Positions 50,036 through 60,844 are shown, counted from the first letter of the stretch. The stretch: 64,000 nucleotides of DNA from Leishmania martiniquensis (GCF_017916325.1 NC_090150.1:329436-393435); one strand, 5' to 3'. The notes: a model not told the origin generated them from the sequence alone. Translations and numbers: made by a program.

Positions 50036-52859
50036 ACGGGCTCAGACCTTTGATCGGCCGCGTCGGGTCGTTCTAGCAAATATAATCACGGTAGCCATTT
50101 GAGTTCAGCTGGTAGCTGTGCAGGAGGAGAGGAGGAGGGCGGGGGCGGTGGTCGGGCCGAAACGACGCAAGGAAGTCGCGCCATGCCGCCTGTGCTTTTG
50201 GTGGCAACTGCATGGCATCGAGAGAGACCCTCGCAGAGATGTTTTATCCACGCGCAGATCGGCCGCTGTCCCCCGCAAGGGGGGGAGAGGGGAAGGGGAG
50301 AGAGAAGGGGCGAAGCAGCAACGCGAAATGAATCCTCAGAAAGCAGAGGCCGTGGCTCACAGCTCTGCCACGCTGGTGCGGTGTAGCGTACGGAGGGGGT
50401 GTCGTGTGTGCTCGTGGGGAGGTACCCGCGGAGGAGATGCCGAAGTTTCTCTGCACGCGTTGGCGCTGGCGCCGTTTTCACCGCGGTAGCCACACGTGGC
50501 AGGGGGCGGGATGGAGCGCTGCGACTCGGAATAGGGAGGGGGGATGGCCCGCACCTCTCGTCTATCAAAGCAGGCAGGCCAACGACCCCAGTCCAGGAGG
50601 TGCCCCCCCCGTGCCGCCAGCAGCAGGAGCTGCTGGCCTCTCGATGGTCGCGCGGAGAAGTATTCCCTCTCCGAGACCGGAGCGTCGGACGCATACGTTC
50701 CCACTGGTGGCACGGTCGAAGGGAGGGTGGTGGCGGTGGTGGCCTCGTCTCACGATTTCTTTTCTCATGTTGCCCATGCAACCCACCCGTCCAGCGCTGC
50801 AGCGCCATCGCCACGCGAGACACACAAGAGGTGCCGCCGGAAGGGCCGCACCCGACCCGTCATCGCCTCCGTCCCAACAGTAAGCCACTGTTTTCGCGCT
50901 GCAGACGCTGAGAAACGTCTGCGGGGCCAGCCTCCAAGTCCTCTCGCGTGTTGGCCGCTCCTCCCTCCCCCCTCTCCTGCGCTTCGCTGAGGAGAGGGGA
51001 TCCGCTGGGAGTGCTGTGTGGCTGCGAATGCTTAGCGGGTCCGATCGCGTCATCTGTCGTGGCGAGCACAGCGGGAAGCGTACCTCTTTGGATCGGAGTA
51101 CCGTGATGAGGAGCGCCCGGTCGTGAGGGGAAGGGGGAGGCTTGTGAGAGCCTCCTCGCGGCCAAGTCCGCCGCTGAGCGTACGCCTGTGACGCCCACCC
51201 GTGTGGCAAAGGTGGGCGGTGGACCACCCTGCCCCGGGTGAGCGATTTCAACAGGAGAAGGCCGACCCTCCCCGGCTCCGCTCATCTGGAAAGGCGGGAT
51301 ACCGCATGGCACCTCTTCAGCCCTCGCAGCGTACTCCAAACGTAACGGAGATGCTATCCTGGTTGTGTGGCAGTAGCCCGCGTACAGGGGACTGCTGTTC
51401 ATGTTGGATTAGACGAGCCTGACTGGCAATGGCCCCGTCTGAGCGGGGCGCTCCATCGCCAGACGACGCGTGCTGGAATGGTTCATGGAGGAGAGGAGTG
51501 GCCGCGGCTGAGGCGGAGACAAGCGGGTGTGAATGGGGTGGCGTTCTCAGTGGCGGTGTGGAGAAGCGTTGCCCCCGCTGCCAGCGAGTGTGTGTGTGTG
51601 TGGGGGGAGGGGCAGCAGAGGCGCACTGACGCACTGCGGAGGGGGAGGAGGGGGGGGAGAATGCTGAAGCAGAGAAGAGAGTGTGTGTGTGTCCGTGTAC
51701 GTGCAGAGGGGAGGGGGTATGAGGATAGAGATTTACGGATGGGGAGGGCGGGCGGGCGCCAGACGGCAGGCGATGCCGTCCAGGTGGCGATGGAAGAAGA
51801 GAAGAGCCTAAGGCAGAGGGGGAGCAGCGGCCATGCCGCAGGGCCCCGCACCCTTACCCCCCCTACTTGTATCTGCGCTGTGGCATTTTTTTTCTAGAAG
51901 TTTTCGTCCCCACTCGAAGGAGAGGGAATCGGCGCCTCCACAGGGAATGAGTGCGCACGATGCGCTCCCTTACGCGGTACGGTTCATGGCGGGAGTGTGA
52001 GAGAGAGGGGGTGGGGGGAGGGAGGGGGGGCAGGGAAGAGCCGAGCAGCAGCCATCATCGTCCTCCGAGTAGGCAAAAAAAACAGAAGACACACACGCAC
52101 CCAGTCGAGGCGACAGAGTCTGTGCGCGACTATCTGTCCTTCAGCAATGGCAAGGAAAGTCAGCAGCGAGGAGCGATGCAGGATGGGGAGGTGGTGGGAT
52201 TTTCACTGAAAGCGGGTGTGAAAGAGAAGGAGCATATGGGGAGGGGGGAGGGGAGGGAGAGGGAAAGGGCGGCACTGCCTTGGTCTGGGCGTAATCACAT
52301 TAGTGATTGTGTATAAAAGGTATGGTGCCCAGACTTAAGTCATGCACACGTAAACTCACATATACGCACGCGGACGCAGGGAAAAGATGGGCGAAAAAGC
52401 GCAGCACAACAGACGCACATATAAAAAGCGTCATGCGGATAAAAAAAATAAGCATGGAGGGAAAGAAAAAGGCGCCGCGCCGGCACGACGACGACAGCGC
52501 GGGAGCGAGAGAGAACGCATAGCAACGCAACCAGCCACACTTAAAGAATGGGAGGCCTCGCGCAAGAGAGGGAGGGAGGGGGGAATGAGCGAGGTCAGGG
52601 AAGGTGGTGGATGGGGGTGGGGAGTAGCAGAGAGGAGGGCTACAAGCTCCACAACACACACACACACACACCTGTCTCTCTCTCTCCCTCTGCGTGTGTG
52701 TGCGCGCGTGTGTGGGCCAAATGGGGGGACATTTTGACAGAGAGTTTTTTCTCTTTCTTTCCACCTCGGCAGGCAACCTCAGCAGAGGTGTGCCCGGTCG
52801 GCGGGGGAGGGGGGCAAGAGAGCACCGGCATGCCCAGGAAATGTATCAGGCGCTTCCGC
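50036..52859 (-). other. Long region without recognisable gene, 2.8 kb
   Basis: The part 50080-51480 is GC-rich with moderately long ORFs on both strands (up to 245 codons) but of low-complexity Pro/Ser/Arg composition and no family resemblance; it may be the decayed 5' side of the ABCA relic or retroposon debris. The part 51480-52860 is the 3' flank of the P-glycoprotein gene, with G/A-rich tracts, CA/TG runs and module A copy 2. Confidence 0.45.
52413..52572 (-). repeat. Module A copy 2 (160-bp dispersed repeat)
   Basis: Partner of 46533-46692 (three substitutions). It lies about 290 bp beyond the P-glycoprotein stop codon in the transcribed direction, most likely inside its 3' UTR. Confidence 0.85.
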
Positions 52860-55800
52860 CTACTGCATCGAGATACTCTCCGCGTACATCTTCCAGCGCG
52901 TCCTGTATTCGCCACCCAGAGCCATCAGCTCGTCGTGGCTGCCTTTCTCAATGACGCGGCCGCTTCCCAGTACCACGATCTGATCACAGTGGCGGATAGT
53001 AGTGAGACGGTGTGCGATGCTGATCACGGTCACCGCGCGCCCGCTTCGGCGCCGCGCCTCCAGGTATTCGTCAATACCGGCCAGCACCTTCGCCTGAGTC
53101 GCGTTGTCCAGCGCGCTGGTCGCCTCGTCCAACAGGAGGACGTGCGTTGTGGGGCGCAGTAGCGCCCGCGCGATGGCGACGCGCTGCTTCTGGCCGCCTG
53201 ACAGCGCGCGACCTTTGTAGCCGACCTGCGTGTCGTAGCCCTCGGGCATAGCCATGATTTCGTCGTGGACGCAGGCCCAGCGCGCCGCCTGCTCGACTTC
53301 CGCTTGCGTCGCCTCCATCGATTCCGCGCTCGTGCCGGTGACGCCGGTGGAGTAGGCGATGTTATCGCGCACAGTGCCGCTAAACAGGTCCGGCTCCTGC
53401 AGCACGATGCTCAGGTTTCGGCGCCAGGCGGCGATGTCGAGATCTTCGATGGGAACGCGGTGGTTTATCCGCAGCTGGCCGCAGCGCGGCACGTAGAAGC
53501 AGGCGAGAAGCTGGACGATGGTGGACTTGCCGCAGCCGGTCTCCCCCATCAGCCCGTTCGATGACCCGGCGGGAAAGTCGAGGTCGACCGCGTTCAGCAC
53601 GATCTGGTCGGGTCGCGCGGGGTAGATGAACTTGGCTTGGCGCAGCGTGATGTCGCAGCCCGCCACCCCGCTCTCCGTCGCCGACAGGTCCACCACCTTC
53701 GTCCGCGTGGGGTCGGCAACGTCGACGTCGGGCACACGATCAATCACACTGAACACGCGCCGACATGCTTTGCGCGCATCACCAACCTTCGACGCGAAGC
53801 CGCCCGCCTCACCGGCCGAAATCGCACCCATCAGTACCGACAGTGACGCAATGTTGACCTGCTCGAAAGTTGCTTCTCCCCTGCTGATCAGCTTGCCGCC
53901 GAACCAGTAGCACAGCGCAAAGGAGGCGTAGTAAACGAACTGGGAGGCGCCGTAGATGACCCCAACGATGATGTTGCGGTGCACCGTGCGCGGCAGCTCC
54001 CGCTGCAGCAGACGCGCATAGGCAGCGGTGCGGGCGCTTTTTAGGTTGAAGGAGGCGACCGTGCGCACGTTTAAGAGGGACTCCGTCGCCACCGTTTCGT
54101 CAATGTCGCCTTCCCTCTTCTGATTCGTGCCCATCATCATTATTTGCTCCATAAATGAGGCTAACATGATGAGTGGCAGACAGGCAGTGGCGATGAACGC
54201 CAGCTTCCACTGGAAGAAGAAGCCAATGACGACGCCGACGACGACGGTGCAGGCAATCTGGATGCGGGTGCCGATGACGGGGCCGCACAGTTGGTGGATA
54301 GCCTCGCAGTCACCCGAGAGCATCCCGGACAAGGTGCCAGCGTCGCGGCCGGGCGTGTCGAAGAAGGCCATATCCTGGCGCAGAATCTGCTTGAAGAGCA
54401 GCGTGCGCAGCTTGACTGTGAGGTGCTCGCCAGCGTAGCCGTAGAAGAACTGTAGAAGCCAGCCGAAGAAGGCAGACGCCGCGATGACGACAAAAAGAGG
54501 GGCGTTTTTGTTAATCATGTCTTTCAAGTGCTCTCTGTCGCGCACCGCCTGATAGGTTGCCAGCGCGTTCATCAGCCTCCCAAGCAGAATGGAGTTGATG
54601 GGGGCAACGGCACCCGCCATCAGCGAGCCCACCAGGCCCAGAGCCAGCGCCCAGTAGCGCTCGCGATTCAGCTTGAGCAGGCGCCAGGAGGAAACGCTCG
54701 TTTGCGCCACCTCCCAGTCGGCGAGCTTCTCAATGGGCACCTTGTGGCGCTCCGTCTGCGGCGCCTCCGCGTCCAGCTGCGCCAGCTGCTCCGCGTCCAG
54801 GAACTGGTTCAGGCGGTCCTCGTCCTTCACAGCGGCGATCTCCTTCGCATCGCACTTGGCCGTCGCGTCCCCGGTGCCCGCACCCGTCGTGGCCCCTGAA
54901 CCGGCGCTTCCCTGCGACTTGGCCACCGCCGCGAACATGCCGCCCGTGCTCATCAGCTCATCGTAGGTGCCCTGCTCCGAGATGACGCTCCCGTGCACGC
55001 CGTCGTGGGAGACAAAGTAGATGCGGTCGACATTGCGAATAGTGGCAAGGCGGTGCGCAATGACGATGATGGTCATGTTGCTGCGCTGCATGAGCTGGTC
55101 CAGTGCTGCCTGCACCTCCACCTCGGACTTGCGGTCGAGCGCGCTGGTCGCCTCGTCCAGGAGTAAGATGGCGGGACGCTTGACGAGAGCGCGGGCGATG
55201 GCGATGCGCTGCTTCTGGCCGCCCGACAACTGCGAGGCGACTACGCCGACAGCAGTGTCGTACTTATCCGGCAGTCCCATAATGGTGTCGTGAATGTTTG
55301 CCTGCTTGCACGCCGTCTCCACCTCCTCCAGCGTTGCGTCCGGCTTGCCCACGCGCACGTTCTCCAGTATTGAACCTGCGAAGAGGCTCGGCTCCTGCGA
55401 AACGATGCCGATCTGGTCGCGCCATTGGAGCAGATCCAGCTCGCGCATGTTGACACCGTCGACGAGCACGTCGCCAGCCGCGGGGTCGTAGAAGCGCTGG
55501 ATAAGGCCAATGATGGACGACTTACCGCAGCCGGAGGCGCCGGAGAAGGCGACCTTCTGGCCGCGTTGGATGGTGAGGGAGAGGTCTGTGAACAGCACCT
55601 GGTCGGGCCGCGTTGGGTAGGAGAAGCGGACGTGCTCGAAGCGCAGCTCTCTATGGAAGCCGGTAACCGGCGTGCCTCCCGCGTCGATGTCGATCTCGGG
55701 CACGCGCGAAATGGTGTGGAAGAGGACGTAGGCCGCCGCACGTGCCTCAGAGAACGCTGTGAGACTCGGGAAGAAGAAGCCGATACCCATGCTACCGAAG

Positions 55801-56858
55801 AGAACCGCGGAGAAGACGGACACGACTCGGCCGACGGAGGTTCGACCCGACACGATGAGGTACTCGGCGACGAAGAAGACGACCGCGTACGTCAGGATGA
55901 TGATGCCGGTGGTGATACCGATGCAGAGCGAGCTAGTGAGCTCACGCTTCAGCCCTGGCTTCTCAGACAGGCGTGCGGCGGCGTGGAAGCGGTCCACCTC
56001 GTGCTCCTCGCGACCGAAGACCTGCACCGTGCGCACGTTCTCGATCACCTCCGTTGCGATAGAGCCAGCCACAGCAAACTGCTTGCGCGACTCCGACGAC
56101 GCCTTTGACAGCACGCTGCCCAGCAAGGCGCCAGCGAGCGCTACTAACGGCATCATGCCCATCATTACGAGGGTCAGCTCCCAGCAAAACGCAAACCCAA
56201 AGGTAAAGCCAAAGACACCCATAGACATGTTTAGCACACCCTGCGACAGGCGGTCGTTGATGCCGTTCTGGATAATGCGTGTGTCGCCGGTCATGCGCGC
56301 GGTCAGCTCGCCGGGCTTGTGCGTGTCGTGCCAGCCCATGTCCTGCCGCAGCACCGCGGATAGGTAGCGTAAGCGCAACCGCGACACCTGACGCGCCGCC
56401 GCCACGCACCAGCAGCCAACGTGCACCATACACGCCACCGACACCCCGATGCCGATGAACGTCATGATCAGCGCCGACTTCTTTGCAGAGTACTCGGGAT
56501 CGGCGGCGAGCAGGTCCTGGACGAGGCTGCCCAGTGCGAAGGAGAAGGCAGGCGTGCCAGCACCACCAACCATCGCCGCGAAAAGGCCGATGACCATCAG
56601 GGCGACGTCTTTCTTGTCGGCGTACTTGAAGATCCCCAGGACCGACACGCGCTCCGTGCTGTGCTTAACGTTCCCGTCGGCAGAGTCGGCCTCTGGAGAC
56701 ACTGTGGGGGTCGCATCCGTGTCCGACTTGCTCTTGTCCTCGGCCACCTTCAATTCAACCTCATCGTCGTTGCCGTGCCCCTCCAGATCCTCCGTAGCAC
56801 TGAAGGCAGGCACATCGCCTCCACGGCCTTTGAACGGCTCGTGCGAATTTCCGGGCAT
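52860..56858 (-). CDS. ABCB-type P-glycoprotein (multidrug-resistance ABC transporter)
   Basis: Predicted protein of 1332 aa with full TMD-NBD-TMD-NBD architecture, as for P-glycoproteins (about 1280-1340 aa). NBD1: Walker A GASGCGKS (440-447), signature LSGGQKQR (544-551), Walker B ILLLDEATSALD (from 564), switch His in IAHRLATI (602). NBD2: GETGCGKS (1105-1112), LSGGQKQR (1219-1226), LLLDEATSALD (from 1241), IAHRLTTI. Each TMD has about six hydrophobic helices (about 85-390 and 735-1040). All ATPase motifs are intact. Leishmania homologues (MDR1/ABCB group) export hydrophobic drugs and localise to plasma or intracellular membranes. The ATG at 56858 was chosen because the AG acceptor at 56928-56929 follows a strong pyrimidine tract; the open frame further upstream begins only with TTG. 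Confidence 0.93.
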   Translation of the reverse strand: MPGNSHEPFKGRGGDVPAFSATEDLEGHGNDDEVELKVAEDKSKSDTDATPTVSPEADSADGNVKHSTERVSVLGIFKYADKKDVALMVIGLFAAMVGGAGTPAFSFALGSLVQDLLAADPEYSAKKSALIMTFIGIGVSVACMVHVGCWCVAAARQVSRLRLRYLSAVLRQDMGWHDTHKPGELTARMTGDTRIIQNGINDRLSQGVLNMSMGVFGFTFGFAFCWELTLVMMGMMPLVALAGALLGSVLSKASSESRKQFAVAGSIATEVIENVRTVQVFGREEHEVDRFHAAARLSEKPGLKRELTSSLCIGITTGIIILTYAVVFFVAEYLIVSGRTSVGRVVSVFSAVLFGSMGIGFFFPSLTAFSEARAAAYVLFHTISRVPEIDIDAGGTPVTGFHRELRFEHVRFSYPTRPDQVLFTDLSLTIQRGQKVAFSGASGCGKSSIIGLIQRFYDPAAGDVLVDGVNMRELDLLQWRDQIGIVSQEPSLFAGSILENVRVGKPDATLEEVETACKQANIHDTIMGLPDKYDTAVGVVASQLSGGQKQRIAIARALVKRPAILLLDEATSALDRKSEVEVQAALDQLMQRSNMTIIVIAHRLATIRNVDRIYFVSHDGVHGSVISEQGTYDELMSTGGMFAAVAKSQGSAGSGATTGAGTGDATAKCDAKEIAAVKDEDRLNQFLDAEQLAQLDAEAPQTERHKVPIEKLADWEVAQTSVSSWRLLKLNRERYWALALGLVGSLMAGAVAPINSILLGRLMNALATYQAVRDREHLKDMINKNAPLFVVIAASAFFGWLLQFFYGYAGEHLTVKLRTLLFKQILRQDMAFFDTPGRDAGTLSGMLSGDCEAIHQLCGPVIGTRIQIACTVVVGVVIGFFFQWKLAFIATACLPLIMLASFMEQIMMMGTNQKREGDIDETVATESLLNVRTVASFNLKSARTAAYARLLQRELPRTVHRNIIVGVIYGASQFVYYASFALCYWFGGKLISRGEATFEQVNIASLSVLMGAISAGEAGGFASKVGDARKACRRVFSVIDRVPDVDVADPTRTKVVDLSATESGVAGCDITLRQAKFIYPARPDQIVLNAVDLDFPAGSSNGLMGETGCGKSTIVQLLACFYVPRCGQLRINHRVPIEDLDIAAWRRNLSIVLQEPDLFSGTVRDNIAYSTGVTGTSAESMEATQAEVEQAARWACVHDEIMAMPEGYDTQVGYKGRALSGGQKQRVAIARALLRPTTHVLLLDEATSALDNATQAKVLAGIDEYLEARRRSGRAVTVISIAHRLTTIRHCDQIVVLGSGRVIEKGSHDELMALGGEYRTRWKMYAESISMQ

Positions 56859-56927
56859 GGGTCGAAGGTGGGTGGAGGAGTTCAGCCGCGGGGGTGGGGT
56901 GGGGGGAGGAGGAGGAGCAAGACTTTC

Positions 56928-56929
56928 CT
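56928..56929 (-). promoter_or_regulatory. Probable spliced-leader acceptor AG for P-glycoprotein
   Basis: In the minus-strand sense a C/T-rich tract (about 56980-56933) ends in CGTCAG, about 70 nt before the ATG at 56858. It supports starting the protein there. Confidence 0.5.
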
Positions 56930-57312
56930 GACGGAGGACCGACAAGCAAAGGGAAAAAGGGAGGGGGAGATGAGGAAGCTTCTTTGATGACGCCGGCTGT
57001 GCCGAGCGATGACAATATTAGGGGAGGGAGGAATAAGCAGGGAATGGGGAGGGGTGGTGGTGTGGTGTGGTGGTACTGTCACGAGCGGAGACGCTGCGGT
57101 TGGTGTGTGTGTGTGTGTGCGGTGGAGGGAAATGTCAGAGAGAAGACGAGGAAAGGCAAAAACGGTTGAGAGTGGGGCGGGGCGGATGTTCGTCTGCGCT
57201 GTGTCCTCCGAAAACACATCCGTTTCCCTGCCAGCGGAGCACCACTAGACAAGTCACTCGACTCAGCTGACCCCCTCCCCCTTCCCCCTGGAAGAGGCCT
57301 CAGGCAGAGCGA

Positions 57313-57478
57313 CGCACACACGCACACAAACGGAGGTCCCACGGACCGCGTGGTGGTGTGCTCAGCAGCCAGCGGAGAGAGACGCACGCGCTGGCCAGGT
57401 CATTGGAGCACGGGCACTGTCCCTCCCCCCTGAAGCGGCTCGCGGCATGTGGCGGGGGCAGGGCGGGCTGGGAGGGGA
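57313..57478 (-). repeat. Module B copy 2 (about 165-bp dispersed repeat)
   Basis: Partner of 46743-46915. It is located in the 3' flank of the NAK-like kinase gene, in the same transcribed orientation as copy 1. Confidence 0.75.
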
Positions 57479-58792
57479 GGGGTACCACTGAGAGATCCAT
57501 AGGCGCGGAGGTGTGTCCGCCGTCATAACGAAGGGATTGGGGACGGGGCAAAGGGAGAGAGGGAGGAGGAAATAAGGGTGCCCTAGTAGAACACACAGAG
57601 GGAGAGGGAGAGGGAGGGAGGGGGTGCAGGAGAGGAGAGCGGCCAGGCGCGCGGCGGTGGAAGCCCGCACACGCACACCGAGACAGACACGCAAAGGAGC
57701 GCCTAGTGAAAGAGGGGTGAATCGAACTGACGACAGTCACAGTGGCTCACGCGCAGACAGGCGGTGAGGTGTAGCACTCACTTGGCCGCGCACTCCTCTC
57801 TCAGCGCCGTAGGCCTTGCTCGCAGCGTTCGTTTGCGTGTTTGTTGGCCACGACGCAGGCGACGCGGAGGCAGAGATGAGGGCAACCGCTTTCTGCCTTC
57901 CCTCTCTGTTCTGCGGCATCGATTGCCGAAGTTGCCCCGCGTGTTGGCCAGCAACGTATGAGACCGCTTCCAGAAAAGGTGAGGAGCCAAAAAAGGGGAG
58001 AGGAGGGGGGTGGGTGGTGGAGGACAGGAGACATGAAGGGACGACGAGGAGGAAAACGAGAGAGTGGGGGGAGGAGAGGAGGAGGTAAGCTTTCGTGATG
58101 GCAGCGAGGGGTGAGGTCGACGTTGGGGGACGCGATGAGTGGCTGTAGCGAAATTCGAAATGTATGTGCGGTTGCCGTGGATGTGTGTGTTGAGGGGGAG
58201 GGAGGGTGCAGACCAACACCAACTGGCACACACACACACAGAGGGAGAAAACAAAGAGGAGCCGCAACAGGACGGACAAACCACAGTTTGGGTTGAGATA
58301 CGGTGACGCTTGTGAGGTCTCTCCTCCCCTCAACCGACGTGGCACTAGTCAACACACACAGACACACACACATATGCGTACAGTCACACACCTACACACG
58401 CCTTCCTACAGAGGTGCCGTTCTCTTTGAGCCCCCTTCCCTCACCCCTCCCCTCCCTCTCTCTGCTACATAGCACAAAGGCGGGGACAGATATGCCCACA
58501 GAGCACCGCCGCACATGCGCTTTGTCGTAGATTCAGCAAACAAAGAAAAGCAAAAACAAAAGAGACGAATGCCGTACACCGTTTCTGCACCAGAAGTCCA
58601 AAGACAGACCGGGCGAGAGAGGCAGACAGAGAGAGGGGGGAGAGGGAGGGGAAGCGTCGTGAAGTCAAGTATGCGGTGCATACAGGCAGCCCCCCTCCCT
58701 CCCCCCTCTCTCTTACACACACACACACACAACTCCATTCCTTCCACGCATATGCCCTAACACGGACGCCCACACGTTCACGAAAACACTGT

Positions 58793-60844
58793 TTACTTGA
58801 AGAGATCAGCAAAGGGGTCCTTCTTGGAGGCTGCCGGTGCTGGGGAAGCGGGCTTTGTCTCCGCGTTCGGGATGTCGTATGCTGGCTGCTGTCCCGGCGC
58901 AGGCGCCATAAAGTTCATGGCCTGCTGCTGCATCGGGTACCCGCTCGGGAGGCTCTGCTGCGGCTGCGGAGGAGGAGCGTACATGTTTGTGCTGCCACCG
59001 CCGTACCCCCACGGGCCCTGCTGTTGCTGAGGTGGCTGCACCGGATACCCGCCACTGCCCATCACAGGAGCTCCACTACCCCAGACGCCCATCGCCATCG
59101 CCGGCTGCTGCTGAGGCGCTTGAGCATAGGGGTCCATCATCACTGGGTATGACGGTTGTGCCTGCGGCGGCGGGGCACTGAAGAGATCGCCAGCGCTGAA
59201 TATGTCCTTCGACTGCTGAGGAGACATGGGCGGCGCTGAGAGGCCGTTGCCCGATGGGGGCGGTGAGGCAAGTGAGGATGGGGACGCTACCGGGGACGGA
59301 CCGGCGAAGAGGTCATCAAAGACGTCCTTCTTCTCCGCTTCGTTGCCTGCCGTGGTGGGTGCGGGCTCTGCGCCGCTCCTCAGGGGCTCCGTGGGCGGGG
59401 AGTCTTGGCGGCCAGCCGCCGCTTTGGCGCGCTCCCACGCCGCCTCCTGCTCCTTGATGATTTGCCTACGATACATGGCCATTTCGGGGTCGTCGTCGGC
59501 TGGGTCGCCGCCGAGAACTATCATTGCTTCCTGCACTGCATCAGTGCCCGTGGCAGCGCCACTGCTTCCCATGTGGTTCAGCGCCGTAGACGATGCTGGA
59601 GCGTCGTAGGAATTGAGGCCGTGGTGGTTGCTGTTGCGGCCACCGCCGCGGCTGCCGGTGCCGCGCTTGTCCACCTGCTCGTGCCCGGGCTCCTTGTACG
59701 AGACAGGCGGCGCCTTCGCCGGCGCGGCGCGCCCCAGCACTTTCACGTCCTGCTCCTCCCACCCTTCCGGCCACTCGGTCTTGGTGAAGCAGAAGGTTCC
59801 GAGATGGCGGCTGCAGTCTCCGTCGAAGCGCATGAAGTTGATGAGCGCGAAGACGTCCCAGCGTGAGTCCGGGTCAGGGTCCAGCAGGTGCTCGATCATC
59901 ACCTGCAGCGACCCCGTGTAAGCGCCCACCGATTGCGGAGGGATGCGGAAGGCCCAGTTCTGCTGGCCGAGGGCGCAGTTTGGGTCAAAGGGGAGGCGCA
60001 GGTACATCATGTAGTAGAGCAGCACCCCCATGGCCCACATGTCCACCTTCTCGCAAATCCGCTTCTTCCTCCACGGGTCACACATCTCCGGCGCGCGGAA
60101 AGCAGGATTGGTGTGCAGCTGAATGTCCGCAATCGCCATATTCGCCTCCTCGCGGTTTTCGCAGTGGTACGCCTCCGTCGTGGCACTGCTAAAGCTCGTC
60201 AGCTTGTACGCGGCGGGGCCGGTGTTGCGGTTGTTGATGAGGATGTTCTCGGGGCGGATGTCGCGGTGCGTGATGGGCGGCTGCTGCGCGTGCAGGTAGC
60301 CGATAGCGCTCGTCACGGCGAACATGACGTGGCAGATCTCGCCTTCGGTCAGCCGGGTTCCGCCGCCGCCGCCGACGCTGTTGCGAATGCGGCGGTAAAG
60401 GTTGTTCGAGCAGTACTCCATCGCAATGCTGACGCCGAGGCGCCCCTCATTGCGCGAGATCTCGCTGTGAAACACGCGCACGATGTTCTTGTCCTTGATG
60501 CGAGAGACGATCTCGACCTCCTTGTGCGCCTCCGCGACTTGATCCACCCCGAAGAAGGACCGCTTCAGCGCCAGATGCCGTGGGAACTCCGGCAAGTGGC
60601 TGGAGTTCTCCACGAGGTACATGTAAGAGCTGCCGACCTCGCCGTACTTCAAGGAGCGCTGGCGGCCCATCGTGTAGGGCGGTGGCATGTCGCTGATCTT
60701 CTGTAGGACACGGAAGGGACGGCCCATGACGATGATCGACTCACTGCCGTCGCCGTGGTACTGCTGCACCTTGTTCTTGGACGAGAATCCTCTGTCTTTG
60801 CGGTGGCCGCCACCGCTGCGAAGAGATCCGCCGAGGAAGTTCAT
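58793..60844 (-). CDS. NAK/AAK1-family protein kinase with broken DFG, endocytic tail
   Basis: Predicted protein of 683 aa. The kinase domain spans about 43-340. The ATP-site Lys94 is in HLALKRSFF; the catalytic loop ITHRDIRPENIL keeps HRD (193-195) and Asn200 but has Arg for the usual Lys. The metal-binding DFG is replaced: KLTSFSSATT (214-223) where NAK kinases have DFGSATT, so Asp and Gly become Ser. APE is present (251-253), as is DMWAMGVLLYYM. The SATT after the DFG position and the domain layout are typical of the Ark1/Prk1/AAK1/GAK (NAK) group, which phosphorylate clathrin adaptors. The tail (about 390-683) is Pro/Gln/Ala-rich with repeated DVFDDLF, DIFSAGDLF and a C-terminal DPFADLF, peptides of the kind that bind adaptor appendage domains. 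It is likely an endocytic scaffold with low or no kinase activity. Confidence 0.85.
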   Translation of the reverse strand: MNFLGGSLRSGGGHRKDRGFSSKNKVQQYHGDGSESIIVMGRPFRVLQKISDMPPPYTMGRQRSLKYGEVGSSYMYLVENSSHLPEFPRHLALKRSFFGVDQVAEAHKEVEIVSRIKDKNIVRVFHSEISRNEGRLGVSIAMEYCSNNLYRRIRNSVGGGGGTRLTEGEICHVMFAVTSAIGYLHAQQPPITHRDIRPENILINNRNTGPAAYKLTSFSSATTEAYHCENREEANMAIADIQLHTNPAFRAPEMCDPWRKKRICEKVDMWAMGVLLYYMMYLRLPFDPNCALGQQNWAFRIPPQSVGAYTGSLQVMIEHLLDPDPDSRWDVFALINFMRFDGDCSRHLGTFCFTKTEWPEGWEEQDVKVLGRAAPAKAPPVSYKEPGHEQVDKRGTGSRGGGRNSNHHGLNSYDAPASSTALNHMGSSGAATGTDAVQEAMIVLGGDPADDDPEMAMYRRQIIKEQEAAWERAKAAAGRQDSPPTEPLRSGAEPAPTTAGNEAEKKDVFDDLFAGPSPVASPSSLASPPPSGNGLSAPPMSPQQSKDIFSAGDLFSAPPPQAQPSYPVMMDPYAQAPQQQPAMAMGVWGSGAPVMGSGGYPVQPPQQQQGPWGYGGGSTNMYAPPPQPQQSLPSGYPMQQQAMNFMAPAPGQQPAYDIPNAETKPASPAPAASKKDPFADLFK

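Larger units (their letters stand above)
56859..58792 (-). other. Intergenic region between kinase and P-glycoprotein genes
   Basis: 1.9 kb. Contains module B copy 2 (57313-57478), purine-rich plus strand (pyrimidine-rich in the transcribed sense) at 57540-57640 and 57980-58085, and CA/TG runs at 57103-57120, 58228-58240, 58352-58372 and 58716-58731. No gene seen. Confidence 0.55.

Noticed and set aside
56859..56945. N-terminal extension of P-glycoprotein to 56945
   Set aside because: The codon is TTG and a likely splice acceptor (56928-56929) lies inside the extension.
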